Assembly: GCA_013002305.1 (NCBI GenBank)
Contig: JABDKG010000028.1
Span: forward strand, 1-45,493
Reading direction: 5' to 3'
DNA: 45,493 nucleotides
DNA from: Hellea sp.
GTDB taxonomy: Bacteria; Pseudomonadota; Alphaproteobacteria; Caulobacterales; Maricaulaceae
A program made the position numbers and the translations under genes. The notes under the pieces are model-generated. The model had not been told where the DNA came from and made no database searches. It saw nothing but the letters and a program-made list of their open reading frames with translations. Of the stretch, positions 34,594-42,530 are shown piece after piece. Positions within the stretch are counted from its first letter, which is position 1. Each line of letters begins with the position of its first letter.

Positions 34594-36120
34594 ATGCAAA
34601 ATCCGCTCGCGACATATGAAGCCGCCATTGCGGCGTTAAAAGACGCCGATGACACGGCGGCGCTGGGTTTCAAACATCAGGCCGTTCTGGCGCTCAGCCG
34701 GGCCGGTTCGCTGGAGTTTGCCCTGTCGGAATATGCAAGATACGGGCTCGGCGAAATCTGCCATCATGAAGACATTATGGGTCTGGGCGGACGACTGTAC
34801 AAAGATCTATATCTGTCCCATCAGGGCGCCCAGGCCCGCGAATATGCCCGGCTTTCCGCCGAGCAATATGAAGACGCATTTCGGGATACGGGCGGATATT
34901 ATTCCGGTATCAACGCCGCCACCATGTCACGCCTTGGCGGCATGCCCAAAGAAGTCGTCGACATGCAGGCCCGTAAAATATTGGAAATTCTTTCGATCGA
35001 AGATGAGGTTTCTGATGAGGAAATATACTTTATCGAGGCAACCCGCGCTGAAGCCTACCTATTATTGGGCGACATAGAGCGGGCTCAGGCGGCTTTGCGC
35101 CGCGCGCTTGATTATGATCCGCTAAATTATATCGCCCACGCCTCGACTTTGAAACAGTTCCGGATGCTCGGCCGCGCTGAAGGTAAAGATCTGCCGTGGC
35201 TTTCCGAATTTGACCCGCCGCGCGCCATGCATTTTGCCGGTCATATATTTGGCCGCGAAGGCGATGCCAAAGATTTCAGTGTTCTGACCCCCGAGCAGGA
35301 AGATCAGCTGTTTAGCGAAGCTTCCAATATTATTCAGGAAAATGATATTGGCATCGGTTACGGGGCGCTTGCAGCCGGCGCCGATATTCTGATCGCAGAG
35401 GCGCTGCTCGAGGAGGGCGGTGAGCTCCATGTCATTCTGCCGATCGACGAAAAGAAATTTGTCGAGGCTTCGGTCAAGCCGTTCGGCAAACAATGGATGC
35501 GGCGGTTCAGCGCCTGTTTGAAACAGGCCAGCACGATTTCGGTGTTTGATTATTTTAGCGATTGGCCGGACACGCTTCTTCGGGAACGCGCCAGCCTGAT
35601 TGCCATGGGCGGTGCGATCCGCAACTCTGAAGAGCTTTCTGTCAGCGCCTGTCAGCTCTTAATATGGGAAGGGAAAAAAGGCACAGCGGGCACAGCCAAA
35701 GACGCCCAGACCTGGCAAAAAAGTGGCCGAAAGCAATTTATCATTGATTATAAATGGCCGCGAAACGCCAAGCCACACCCCAAGCCTAAACCCGGATATA
35801 AGTTTCGCGCAGCCGTGTTTCGCAGCGACGGGGAAGAGCCGATTATTTATGATGATCTGCTTGAGGCGATTGTGGCCGCGACCGCGGCCCGAACCGAACA
35901 ACCCAATATAGCCCAATCCGTTGATTATGATCTCACCCATGCCGAAGATTTAGGCAGTTTGCTCATCAATGATATTGGCGATGCGCTCCCCGGCGCTATT
36001 CACATGAGTGAGCTTTCGGCGAATTATCTTAGCGTCTATCACAGCGATGATTACAGGGTCGATTATATTGGTCTCTCGCCCGACGGAACGCGGGTCTTTA
36101 CCCTACGGGAGCGCGGCTGA
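34594..36120 (+). CDS. TPR protein with SLOG-like nucleotide-binding domain
   Basis: The 508-residue soluble protein has a TPR/TRAFs-binding-like helical region (about 1-195), including YFIEATRAEAYLLLGDIERAQ (145-165). A Rossmann-like domain related to SLOG/TIR-associated families follows (about 208-385): MHFAGHIFG (212-220), GIGYGALAAGADILIAEALLE (253-273), GELHVILPIDEKKFVEASV (276-294), WMRRFSACLKQA. SLOG domains bind nucleotide-derived ligands; in Thoeris ThsA one senses a TIR-made cyclic ADP-ribose isomer. A C-terminal region (about 385-508) has no motif I recognise. It lies 65 bases after the lipoprotein gene, and its stop shares a base with the Crp gene start. Confidence 0.82.
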   Translation: MQNPLATYEAAIAALKDADDTAALGFKHQAVLALSRAGSLEFALSEYARYGLGEICHHEDIMGLGGRLYKDLYLSHQGAQAREYARLSAEQYEDAFRDTGGYYSGINAATMSRLGGMPKEVVDMQARKILEILSIEDEVSDEEIYFIEATRAEAYLLLGDIERAQAALRRALDYDPLNYIAHASTLKQFRMLGRAEGKDLPWLSEFDPPRAMHFAGHIFGREGDAKDFSVLTPEQEDQLFSEASNIIQENDIGIGYGALAAGADILIAEALLEEGGELHVILPIDEKKFVEASVKPFGKQWMRRFSACLKQASTISVFDYFSDWPDTLLRERASLIAMGGAIRNSEELSVSACQLLIWEGKKGTAGTAKDAQTWQKSGRKQFIIDYKWPRNAKPHPKPKPGYKFRAAVFRSDGEEPIIYDDLLEAIVAATAARTEQPNIAQSVDYDLTHAEDLGSLLINDIGDALPGAIHMSELSANYLSVYHSDDYRVDYIGLSPDGTRVFTLRERG

Positions 36121-36770
36121 TGAGTACGCCGCGGACAGCCGCGCCGATATTGCCTCAGCCAGTACGCGCGCTCGGCATCACTAAAAACTACAATAAAGAC
36201 GCTGTCCTGCACCATCAGGAAGACGTCAATCATCATATTTGTTTCATTCTGTCGGGCAGGGCTTTTGCGACTTCGATTGATGTTGACGGTGACGAAACAT
36301 GGGTGGCGGAATATGTCGTCGGGCAATTTATGGGCTGCGAGAGTCTGTTTGATCAAACCCCGACGCGTTTTCAGATTGTCGCAAAAACGCCGCTCACCGG
36401 TGTGCTGTTCCCGCGCGATAGTTTTCTGGCTTTGATGAATAAATATCCTGAGCTTAACAATATGGTTGCTGCCGATTTGACTCGGCAGATTCAAGATTTT
36501 ACCTTGCAAACGCTTGAGACAAATAGTCTGTCAGTGCACGGACGTATCGCGGCCGAGCTGCGCCGTCAGGCCCGGCCGATCGGCAATAACCCGGGCAATT
36601 TCATCATCCGCCCGACACCTGTGTTCTCTGAGCTTGCGCAAAGACTTGGCAGTTCGCGCGAAACCGTTAGCCGTGCCGTGTCTAAAATGATCAAAGCCGA
36701 CGTGCTCGAGCGCCGCACCGGCGCGCTCGTCGTCACCAATATGGCCAGACTCGACGGCGAGGTGGATTAA
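36120..36770 (+). CDS. Crp/Fnr family transcriptional regulator
   Basis: The 216-residue protein has an N-terminal cyclic-nucleotide-binding fold (about 20-130), a dimer helix and a Crp-type winged helix. The recognition helix is SSRETVSRAVSKM with Arg180, Glu181 and Arg185, the residues with which E. coli CRP reads GTGA half-sites. The ligand cassette reads GQFMGCESLFDQTPTRF: the phosphate-contacting arginine is kept (Arg83), but the CRP glutamate and serine positions are Cys73 and Phe84. The ligand may therefore not be cAMP. No Fnr-type iron-sulfur cysteine cluster is seen. The ATG at 36120 shares its A with the upstream TGA, so it belongs to the TIR operon. Confidence 0.92.
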   Translation: MSTPRTAAPILPQPVRALGITKNYNKDAVLHHQEDVNHHICFILSGRAFATSIDVDGDETWVAEYVVGQFMGCESLFDQTPTRFQIVAKTPLTGVLFPRDSFLALMNKYPELNNMVAADLTRQIQDFTLQTLETNSLSVHGRIAAELRRQARPIGNNPGNFIIRPTPVFSELAQRLGSSRETVSRAVSKMIKADVLERRTGALVVTNMARLDGEVD

Positions 36771-36807
36771 TAGTCGTGAAGCCCGATTTTCAGGCAAAGT
36801 CGTGCTT

Positions 36808-36825
36808 GGTAGCGGCCAAACTACC
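36808..36825 (+). terminator. possible weak hairpin at the convergent end of the TIR operon
   Basis: GGTAG and CTACC arms flank an 8-base loop; the right arm includes the stop codon of the convergent gene. There is no T-run, so Rho-independent termination is doubtful. Nothing better is present in the 50-base gap. Confidence 0.25.
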
Positions 36826-37579
36826 GATATCGCAATTCATGGGCTTTCAGGTATATTTCGGCGCGGCGCAGGGCTTTTTCGAGACGGGGAGCTAGCGCGC
36901 CTCTTGCGCGCAAGGCCGCATTGTGAGCGGCGCAAAGATTTCGCGCTTCGCCCCATTCTTCAATGAGATCATTGGCCCAGTCGCGAAGATCATCGCTGGC
37001 GCCGCGACGCTTTTCCAGCGCCAGTGGAAGTGTGGGGTGAAATCGCACACCGGACTTAAACGCGCCTAACGCGGCGCGCAAATACATCAATGTATCATCA
37101 ACATGGATAGTGCCCGAAGCCCGGTGGAAGGCGAGGACAGACGAGAAATGAACGTTCTCATTGTCTGATATAAAATCAACCCCGCGCGGCAACGAAAATT
37201 CCAGCACATCAGCGAACAGATCCGAAAATTTAGGATCGTCGACGGCCAGGCTATCAAAGGGCAGATCAGGCGCGCGGCGCTTGTGACGTTCGGTGCCATA
37301 AAGCTTGGCGTTGGGGTACATGGCGTGCATGGCAGGCACATGGACGGTGTGAAAAGGATGTAAATTTATTATAGCGTCGATCATCTCGCCATCATTGGTC
37401 AGAACATCAACTTGGTGCTTGACGTCGCCCGAGACGGCATAGCTGTCAAGCATCACGAAGCGCCCACTCGGGCGCCGGATCAGCGACGCATGGGTCCCGA
37501 TATTGACAACACCGCCGACGCGAAAGCTGCCCCGTATATTCCAAAAATCATCGCCAATTTTTATTATTTTATCGCTCAT
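36821..37579 (-). CDS. hypothetical protein, metallo-beta-lactamase-like (DUF4336-like)
   Basis: This 252-residue cytoplasmic protein has features of a degenerate metallo-hydrolase fold: an N-terminal strand-rich part (INIGTHASL-type VVNIGTHASLIRRPSGRFVM), NLHPFHTVHVPAMHAMYPNAK (about 93-113) where an MBL protein has its HxHxDH motif, GTERHKRR, and VHVDD-type TIHVDDTLMYLR. The His pattern differs from the canonical HxHxDH, so metal binding is unsure. The C-terminal 70 residues are helical and basic. It points toward the TIR operon and lies 72 bases after the glgB end on the same strand. No role in either unit is evident. Confidence 0.7.
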   Translation of the reverse strand: MSDKIIKIGDDFWNIRGSFRVGGVVNIGTHASLIRRPSGRFVMLDSYAVSGDVKHQVDVLTNDGEMIDAIINLHPFHTVHVPAMHAMYPNAKLYGTERHKRRAPDLPFDSLAVDDPKFSDLFADVLEFSLPRGVDFISDNENVHFSSVLAFHRASGTIHVDDTLMYLRAALGAFKSGVRFHPTLPLALEKRRGASDDLRDWANDLIEEWGEARNLCAAHNAALRARGALAPRLEKALRRAEIYLKAHELRYR

Positions 37580-37651
37580 GGAATTTCACCTTTCTGGTCG
37601 CACGCGACGCGTATTTTTATACCGGATGCACAAGTTTAAGGGCTACGGCTA

Positions 37652-39856
37652 TTAAGCTCTGAGTTTACCGATTTTTGCATATTTGAAAATCGTGGTCGAT
37701 AATGGCGGGAGTGTCAATCTGAGAGATTGTGCGCGGCCGTGCGCCGCGACATCCTCTGTTTCAAAGCCGCCCATATTGCCTTTGCCTGACCCGCCGTAAA
37801 GCGCGGAATCGGTATTGACCAATTCTTGCCAATGGCCAGCCAAAGGAACGCCGACGCTGTAATTGTCGCGCGGAACGGGCGAGAAATTGCAGACTGTCAA
37901 ACACGGAGCCTTGCGCGTTTTATCCCAACGGATAAACGACAATATATTATCGTTTTGCGCGCCGCCATCTATCCACTCAAAACCACTGTTCACGCAATCC
38001 TGTTCGTATAAAGCAGGCGCAGATCGATAAAGGGCATTGAGGTCCCGGATCAGGGCCTGCATATTCTTGTGCTCGGGATATTGGGTCAGGTGCCAATCGA
38101 GCGAACGATCCGCATTCCATTCTTCGGATTGGCCGAATTCACATCCCATAAATAGGAGTTTCTTGCCCGGATGGCTCCACATAAAGGCAAAATAGGCGCG
38201 AAGATTGGCAAATTTTTGCCATCTGTCACCGGGCATACGATCCAGCAGCGATCCTTTGCCGTGCACCACTTCATCGTGCGATAACGGGAGAACATAGTTT
38301 TCGGAAAATGCGTAATCGATGCCAAAAGTCATTTTGTGATGATGGTGACGACGATTGATCGGATCCTCCGACATATATTCGAGCGTGTCGTTCATCCACC
38401 CCATATTCCATTTAAACCCAAACCCCAGCCCATCATGATCGGTTGGAGCCGTAACGCCCGGCCAGGCTGTGCTTTCTTCGGCAACGGTAAATATACCATC
38501 CATCGCCGAATAGGCATCGGCGTTCATGGATTGCAGGAATTTGACCGCATCCCAGTTTTGATTGCCGCCGTCAGGATTGGCGAGCCATTCACCGTCTTCG
38601 CGGGAGTAATCAAGATAGAGCATGGAGGCGACCGCGTCGACGCGCAGTCCGTCAAGGTGGTATTCCTCTAGCCAGAACCTTGCATTGGCGACCAGATAAT
38701 TGACGACTTCGCGGCGGCCAAAATTAAAGATCAAAGTGTTCCAATCCGGATGAAACCCTTTGCGCGGATCCTCATGTTCATAAAGATAGGTGCCGTCAAA
38801 CCGGGCCAGTCCATGATCGTCCGATGGGAAATGCCCAGGGACCCAATCCAGAATGACGCCAATATCGGCCTTATGACAGGCTTCGACAAAGGCTTTGAAA
38901 TCCGCCGGCGTGCCATGACGCGAAGTTGGCGCGTATAGTCCGATCGGTTGATATCCCCACGACCCGTCAAACGGGTGCTCGGTTATCGGAAGAAGTTCAA
39001 TATGAGTGAAACCCAGCCCTTTGACATAGGGGATAAGATCACCTGCCAGCTCTGCATAGGTCAAAAACTTATTATTCTCGCCGCGCTTCCAGGATCCCAG
39101 ATGCAATTCGTAAACTGACATTGGCACTTCGCGGTGCTGGCGCGCCGCGCGGGTGTTCATCCATTTGCTGTCGCGCCATTTATAAGCCGCAAGATCACGT
39201 ATGACCGAAGCCGATTTTGGTCTGACCTCTGCGCCAAACCCGACCGGATCCGCCTTCAGCGGTTCCATATGACCGCGTTCGTCTCGGATCGCATATTTGT
39301 AGGCGGCGCCGTCGCCAACGCCCGGAATAAACAGCTCCCAAATGCCGCTGCCGCCGCGTGACCGCATAGGATGTTTGGTTGTGCTCCACATGTTAAAGTC
39401 GCCGACCACGCACACGCCGGCCGCATTCGGTGCCCAGACGCTGAAGCGGGTTCCCTGAACACCTTCTTGTTTTTTGATATGAGCGCCAAGGGCTTTAAAG
39501 GCGTGAACATGTCTGCCTTCAGTCAGCAGATGTAAATCCAGTTCACCGAGATCAGGTTTAAAATTATAGGGATCATCGTAGCGGTGTTCGGTTCCGTCAT
39601 AATTGGCGATCAATTGATAACCAGTATTGAGTTTGGAGGCCTTGACCCGGGCTTCGAAGACGCCGCCTTCGTGTAGACTTTCCGCAATAGCAACCGGTTT
39701 CTTGCCGCGAGGTTTAACAACAGAAACGGTTTGAGCGTGCGGGGCATAGGCCCGAATGATCAGCTCGTCTCCGTCCAAATGGCTACCAAGATAGGCAAAC
39801 GGATCAGCATGATTGCCGCGTAATATACGGAAAATATCCTGCTGATGATCTGGCAT
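37652..39856 (-). CDS. glgB: 1,4-alpha-glucan branching enzyme
   Basis: GlgB makes alpha-1,6 branches in glycogen. The 734-residue protein has the N-terminal CBM48-type region (FSVWAPNAAGVCVVGDFN), the GH13 barrel with SWGYQPIGLYAPTSRHGTP, ILDWVPGHFPSDDHGL, the nucleophile region DGLRVDAVASMLYLDYSRE, the acid/base region TVAEESTAWPGVT, and LPLSHDEVVHGKGSLL. A C-terminal all-beta domain closes the protein. The length is typical. It starts 6 bases after the glgP stop, so the two form a leftward unit controlled from the region before glgP. Confidence 0.97.
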   Translation of the reverse strand: MPDHQQDIFRILRGNHADPFAYLGSHLDGDELIIRAYAPHAQTVSVVKPRGKKPVAIAESLHEGGVFEARVKASKLNTGYQLIANYDGTEHRYDDPYNFKPDLGELDLHLLTEGRHVHAFKALGAHIKKQEGVQGTRFSVWAPNAAGVCVVGDFNMWSTTKHPMRSRGGSGIWELFIPGVGDGAAYKYAIRDERGHMEPLKADPVGFGAEVRPKSASVIRDLAAYKWRDSKWMNTRAARQHREVPMSVYELHLGSWKRGENNKFLTYAELAGDLIPYVKGLGFTHIELLPITEHPFDGSWGYQPIGLYAPTSRHGTPADFKAFVEACHKADIGVILDWVPGHFPSDDHGLARFDGTYLYEHEDPRKGFHPDWNTLIFNFGRREVVNYLVANARFWLEEYHLDGLRVDAVASMLYLDYSREDGEWLANPDGGNQNWDAVKFLQSMNADAYSAMDGIFTVAEESTAWPGVTAPTDHDGLGFGFKWNMGWMNDTLEYMSEDPINRRHHHHKMTFGIDYAFSENYVLPLSHDEVVHGKGSLLDRMPGDRWQKFANLRAYFAFMWSHPGKKLLFMGCEFGQSEEWNADRSLDWHLTQYPEHKNMQALIRDLNALYRSAPALYEQDCVNSGFEWIDGGAQNDNILSFIRWDKTRKAPCLTVCNFSPVPRDNYSVGVPLAGHWQELVNTDSALYGGSGKGNMGGFETEDVAAHGRAQSLRLTLPPLSTTIFKYAKIGKLRA

Positions 39857-39862
39857 TTCGAT

Positions 39863-42316
39863 TTATCCGTAATCCGATGTCGGGGCGTTCCAAATATCTT
39901 TGGCGTAACCCCGGATCGTACGATCCGAACTGAACCATCCCATCCTGGCTGTATTGAGAATAGCCATTTCAGCCCATTTTGCGGTATTTTGGTACACCTC
40001 ATCGACGTGCCTCTGCATATCCCAATAGGCCTCGAAATCGGGCACGACCTGAAAATAATCATGGTGCTTGATATTGTCGAGAATATCGTGGAACCGCGCG
40101 CGATCGCCGCCCGAGAACATGCCAGATTCAAGCTGCTGGATAATGCGTTGCAAACGCGGTGAGTTTTTAATCACTTCGGAAGGGCGGCGACGGGCGTGCT
40201 GACGTTCGGCAACCTCCGGAGCCTTCATACCGAAGATAAAGATATTCTCGTCACCGACATGCTCAGCCATTTCGACATTAGCGCCGTCAAGCGTCCCGAT
40301 GGTTAAAGCGCCATTAAGTGCAAATTTCATATTGCCGGTTCCTGACGCCTCGAACCCTGCCGTAGAGATTTGCTCTGATAAATCTGCCCCGGGGATCAGG
40401 ATTTCTGCAGCTGAAACATTATAATTTGGCAGGAATATTACCTTTAACTTGTCGCCGACCGCAGCATCATTATTGACGACCTCGGCCACGTCATTAATGA
40501 GCTTGATGATCAGCTTTGCGAGAAAATAGCTCGGCGCGGCTTTGCCGGCGAAGATTTTAACACGCGGCTGTATGTCAGCCTCCGGCTGATCTTTGATCTC
40601 GTTATAGAGCGCGATCGTCTCAAGGATATTCATGAGCTGGCGCTTATATTCATGGATGCGCTTAATCTGTATATCGAACATCGCATCTGGATTTACTTTC
40701 ACGCCGGTGCGTTCTTCCAGAAATGCGGCCAGCCGCGCCTTATTCTCAGATTTTACGGCCATATATTTTTTCTGGAAAGTCTTATCAGTGGCCATTGGTG
40801 TGAGCTTGCTAAGCTGCTCAAGATCATCAATCCAGCCCGTTCCGATTTTCTCTGAAATCAGGCCCGATAGACCCGGATTACATTCCAGAAGCCAGCGCCG
40901 GGGCGTGACGCCATTGGTCTGATTAACGATTTTGTCCGGAAACATTGTGTGTAGATCGTGAAAGACCGTTTCCTTCATAAGCTCTGTGTGAAGCGCCGAC
41001 ACACCATTAACTTTCCGGGATCCGATAAAGGCAAGATTGCCCATGCGCACCCAGTCATGTTGGTGGGGATGAATGGCCTGGATGCCTGCGATGACGTGAT
41101 GCTCAAGACCTTTCGCCAAGGCTTCTTGGTAAAACGCACCATCGATCATATTGATGATCTGCAGGTGGCGCGGTAATATTTCAGCAAATAACTCTACAGG
41201 CCATTTCTCAAGCGCCTCGGGCAAGAGCGTGTGATTGGTATAGTGGAGGGTCGCGCGCGCAATTTCGAGCGCCGCCGCGAATTCATAATTGTGTATATCC
41301 ATCAAAATCCGGATCAGCTCTGGGACGGCAATCGCCGGATGGGTGTCGTTCAGCTGCACCGCGACATGATCCCCAAGTTTGGCAAGATCGTCATAATTCA
41401 TCAAAAAGCGCCGCAGCAAATCTTGCAGGGATGCCGAGGTAAAGAACACTTCTTGCTTTAGCCGCAGTTCGCGGCCTTCAGGCGTATGGTCTCCGGGATA
41501 GAGGACTTTGGATATGCTTTCGGCCAGAATTTGTTGCCGGGCCGCGGCCATAAAGTCGCCTTCGTTAAACTCTTTCAAGTTCATAATCTCGGCTTGGCGT
41601 GCTGACCACAGGCGCAGCGTGTTGACGTGTCGTCCCTCCCAGCCGGCAATTGGCATATCAAAAGCGACCGCATGGATGCGTTCGGACGGTACCCAAGTGG
41701 ATTTGCCGTCTGCGTCGGTCTCGACTTGACCGCCAAAATCAATGTCGTAAACGACTTCCGGTCGCCGGAACTCCCAAGTATTCCCCGCGATTAACCAGTC
41801 CTCGGGCTCTTCCATCTGCCAGCCATCTTCTATGTCTTGCCTGAAAATACCATGCTGATAGCGAATGCCATATCCCATACCGGCCACGCCCGTGGTCGAC
41901 ATCGAATCCATAAAGCAGGCAGCTAGGCGCCCAAGGCCGCCATTGCCGAGCGCTGCATCATGTTCCGAGTGCAATATATCGGCAAAATTTAGCCCTTGCG
42001 TATCAAAAAATGCGCGCGCCTCCTTCATCAGGCCAAGATTGGTCAAACTATCTTCAAGCATGCGCCCGATCATAAATTCCATCGAAAGATAATAGACGCG
42101 TTTTTGTTTGTTCTTATAAACGCGGCGTGTCGTATCAATCCAGCTTTCGACCATTTGGTCTCTTGTCGCCAATGACAATGCCACACACCAGTCGCGCGCA
42201 ACCGCATGGGCTTTGTCTTTGCCAACGGAATAAATCAGATGGCGCAATACGGATTCGCCGAAACTTTCTGTGATCAGGTCTTCTGTATCGCTAATTTTAT
42301 GGGCTGCTGGAGACAT
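39863..42316 (-). CDS. glgP: glycogen/starch/alpha-glucan phosphorylase
   Basis: GlgP releases glucose 1-phosphate from glycogen chain ends. From the ATG at 42316 the protein has 817 residues, the usual length. The open frame extends upstream to 42379, but that extension lacks family similarity and would run into the promoter palindrome region. Motifs include YYLSMEFMIGRMLEDSL, LGNGGLGRLAACFMDS, QLNDTHPAIAVPEL, TNGVTPRRWL and the pyridoxal-phosphate lysine region EASGTGNMKFALNGALTIGT. It is the first gene of the glgP-glgB unit and diverges from glgC. Synthesis and breakdown genes share one control region. Confidence 0.97.
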   Translation of the reverse strand: MSPAAHKISDTEDLITESFGESVLRHLIYSVGKDKAHAVARDWCVALSLATRDQMVESWIDTTRRVYKNKQKRVYYLSMEFMIGRMLEDSLTNLGLMKEARAFFDTQGLNFADILHSEHDAALGNGGLGRLAACFMDSMSTTGVAGMGYGIRYQHGIFRQDIEDGWQMEEPEDWLIAGNTWEFRRPEVVYDIDFGGQVETDADGKSTWVPSERIHAVAFDMPIAGWEGRHVNTLRLWSARQAEIMNLKEFNEGDFMAAARQQILAESISKVLYPGDHTPEGRELRLKQEVFFTSASLQDLLRRFLMNYDDLAKLGDHVAVQLNDTHPAIAVPELIRILMDIHNYEFAAALEIARATLHYTNHTLLPEALEKWPVELFAEILPRHLQIINMIDGAFYQEALAKGLEHHVIAGIQAIHPHQHDWVRMGNLAFIGSRKVNGVSALHTELMKETVFHDLHTMFPDKIVNQTNGVTPRRWLLECNPGLSGLISEKIGTGWIDDLEQLSKLTPMATDKTFQKKYMAVKSENKARLAAFLEERTGVKVNPDAMFDIQIKRIHEYKRQLMNILETIALYNEIKDQPEADIQPRVKIFAGKAAPSYFLAKLIIKLINDVAEVVNNDAAVGDKLKVIFLPNYNVSAAEILIPGADLSEQISTAGFEASGTGNMKFALNGALTIGTLDGANVEMAEHVGDENIFIFGMKAPEVAERQHARRRPSEVIKNSPRLQRIIQQLESGMFSGGDRARFHDILDNIKHHDYFQVVPDFEAYWDMQRHVDEVYQNTAKWAEMAILNTARMGWFSSDRTIRGYAKDIWNAPTSDYG

Positions 42317-42385
42317 AAGGGCTTCTCGCGGGTTCTCAGAAAAGAATCTTCTATTGCACAGTCGGAGCGTTAGTGCCATATAAAA

Positions 42386-42401
42386 ATGACAGCGCTGTCA
42401 T
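42386..42401 (+). promoter_or_regulatory. LacI-family-type operator in the glgP-glgC control region
   Basis: ATGACAGCGCTGTCAT is a perfect 16-base palindrome whose core TGACAGCGCTGTCA fits the LacI-family pattern TGnnAnCGnTnnCA with a central CG. A TATAAT lies at 42401-42406, overlapping its right end on the plus strand, and AT-rich TATA-like sequence lies on its left for the minus strand. A repressor here could affect both glgP and glgC transcripts. No LacI-family gene is in the window. Confidence 0.6.
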
Positions 42402-42454
42402 ATAATTGTTAAAACGGATATATTGCTACGAAGGTATTCTATCCGATGATTCCA

Positions 42455-42482
42455 TTGAGTATCAAATAGGCTTTGATATAAT
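42455..42482 (+). promoter_or_regulatory. predicted glgC promoter overlapping a 19-base palindrome
   Basis: TTGAGT (42455-42460) and TATAAT (42477-42482) are 16 bases apart, a good housekeeping promoter. The spacer is filled by TATCAAA-TAGGC-TTTGATA (42460-42478), a perfect 7-base inverted repeat, so a bound protein would cover the promoter. A looser pair, CGGATA (42415-42420) and TATCCG (42440-42445), lies just upstream. The start site would be near 42489, about 40 bases before glgC. Confidence 0.5.
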
Positions 42483-42530
42483 TCATGGCAAAAGCACAGA
42501 AAAAGACGCGCTGCACAAAAAGGGAGACAA

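Noticed and set aside
31561-36770. Calling the TIR/SLOG locus a canonical Thoeris system
   Set aside because: There is no SIR2- or transmembrane-type ThsA with a C-terminal SLOG; the SLOG-like domain here is joined to TPRs, and the TIR protein is membrane-anchored with a long TPR region. Only a resemblance in signalling logic can be claimed.
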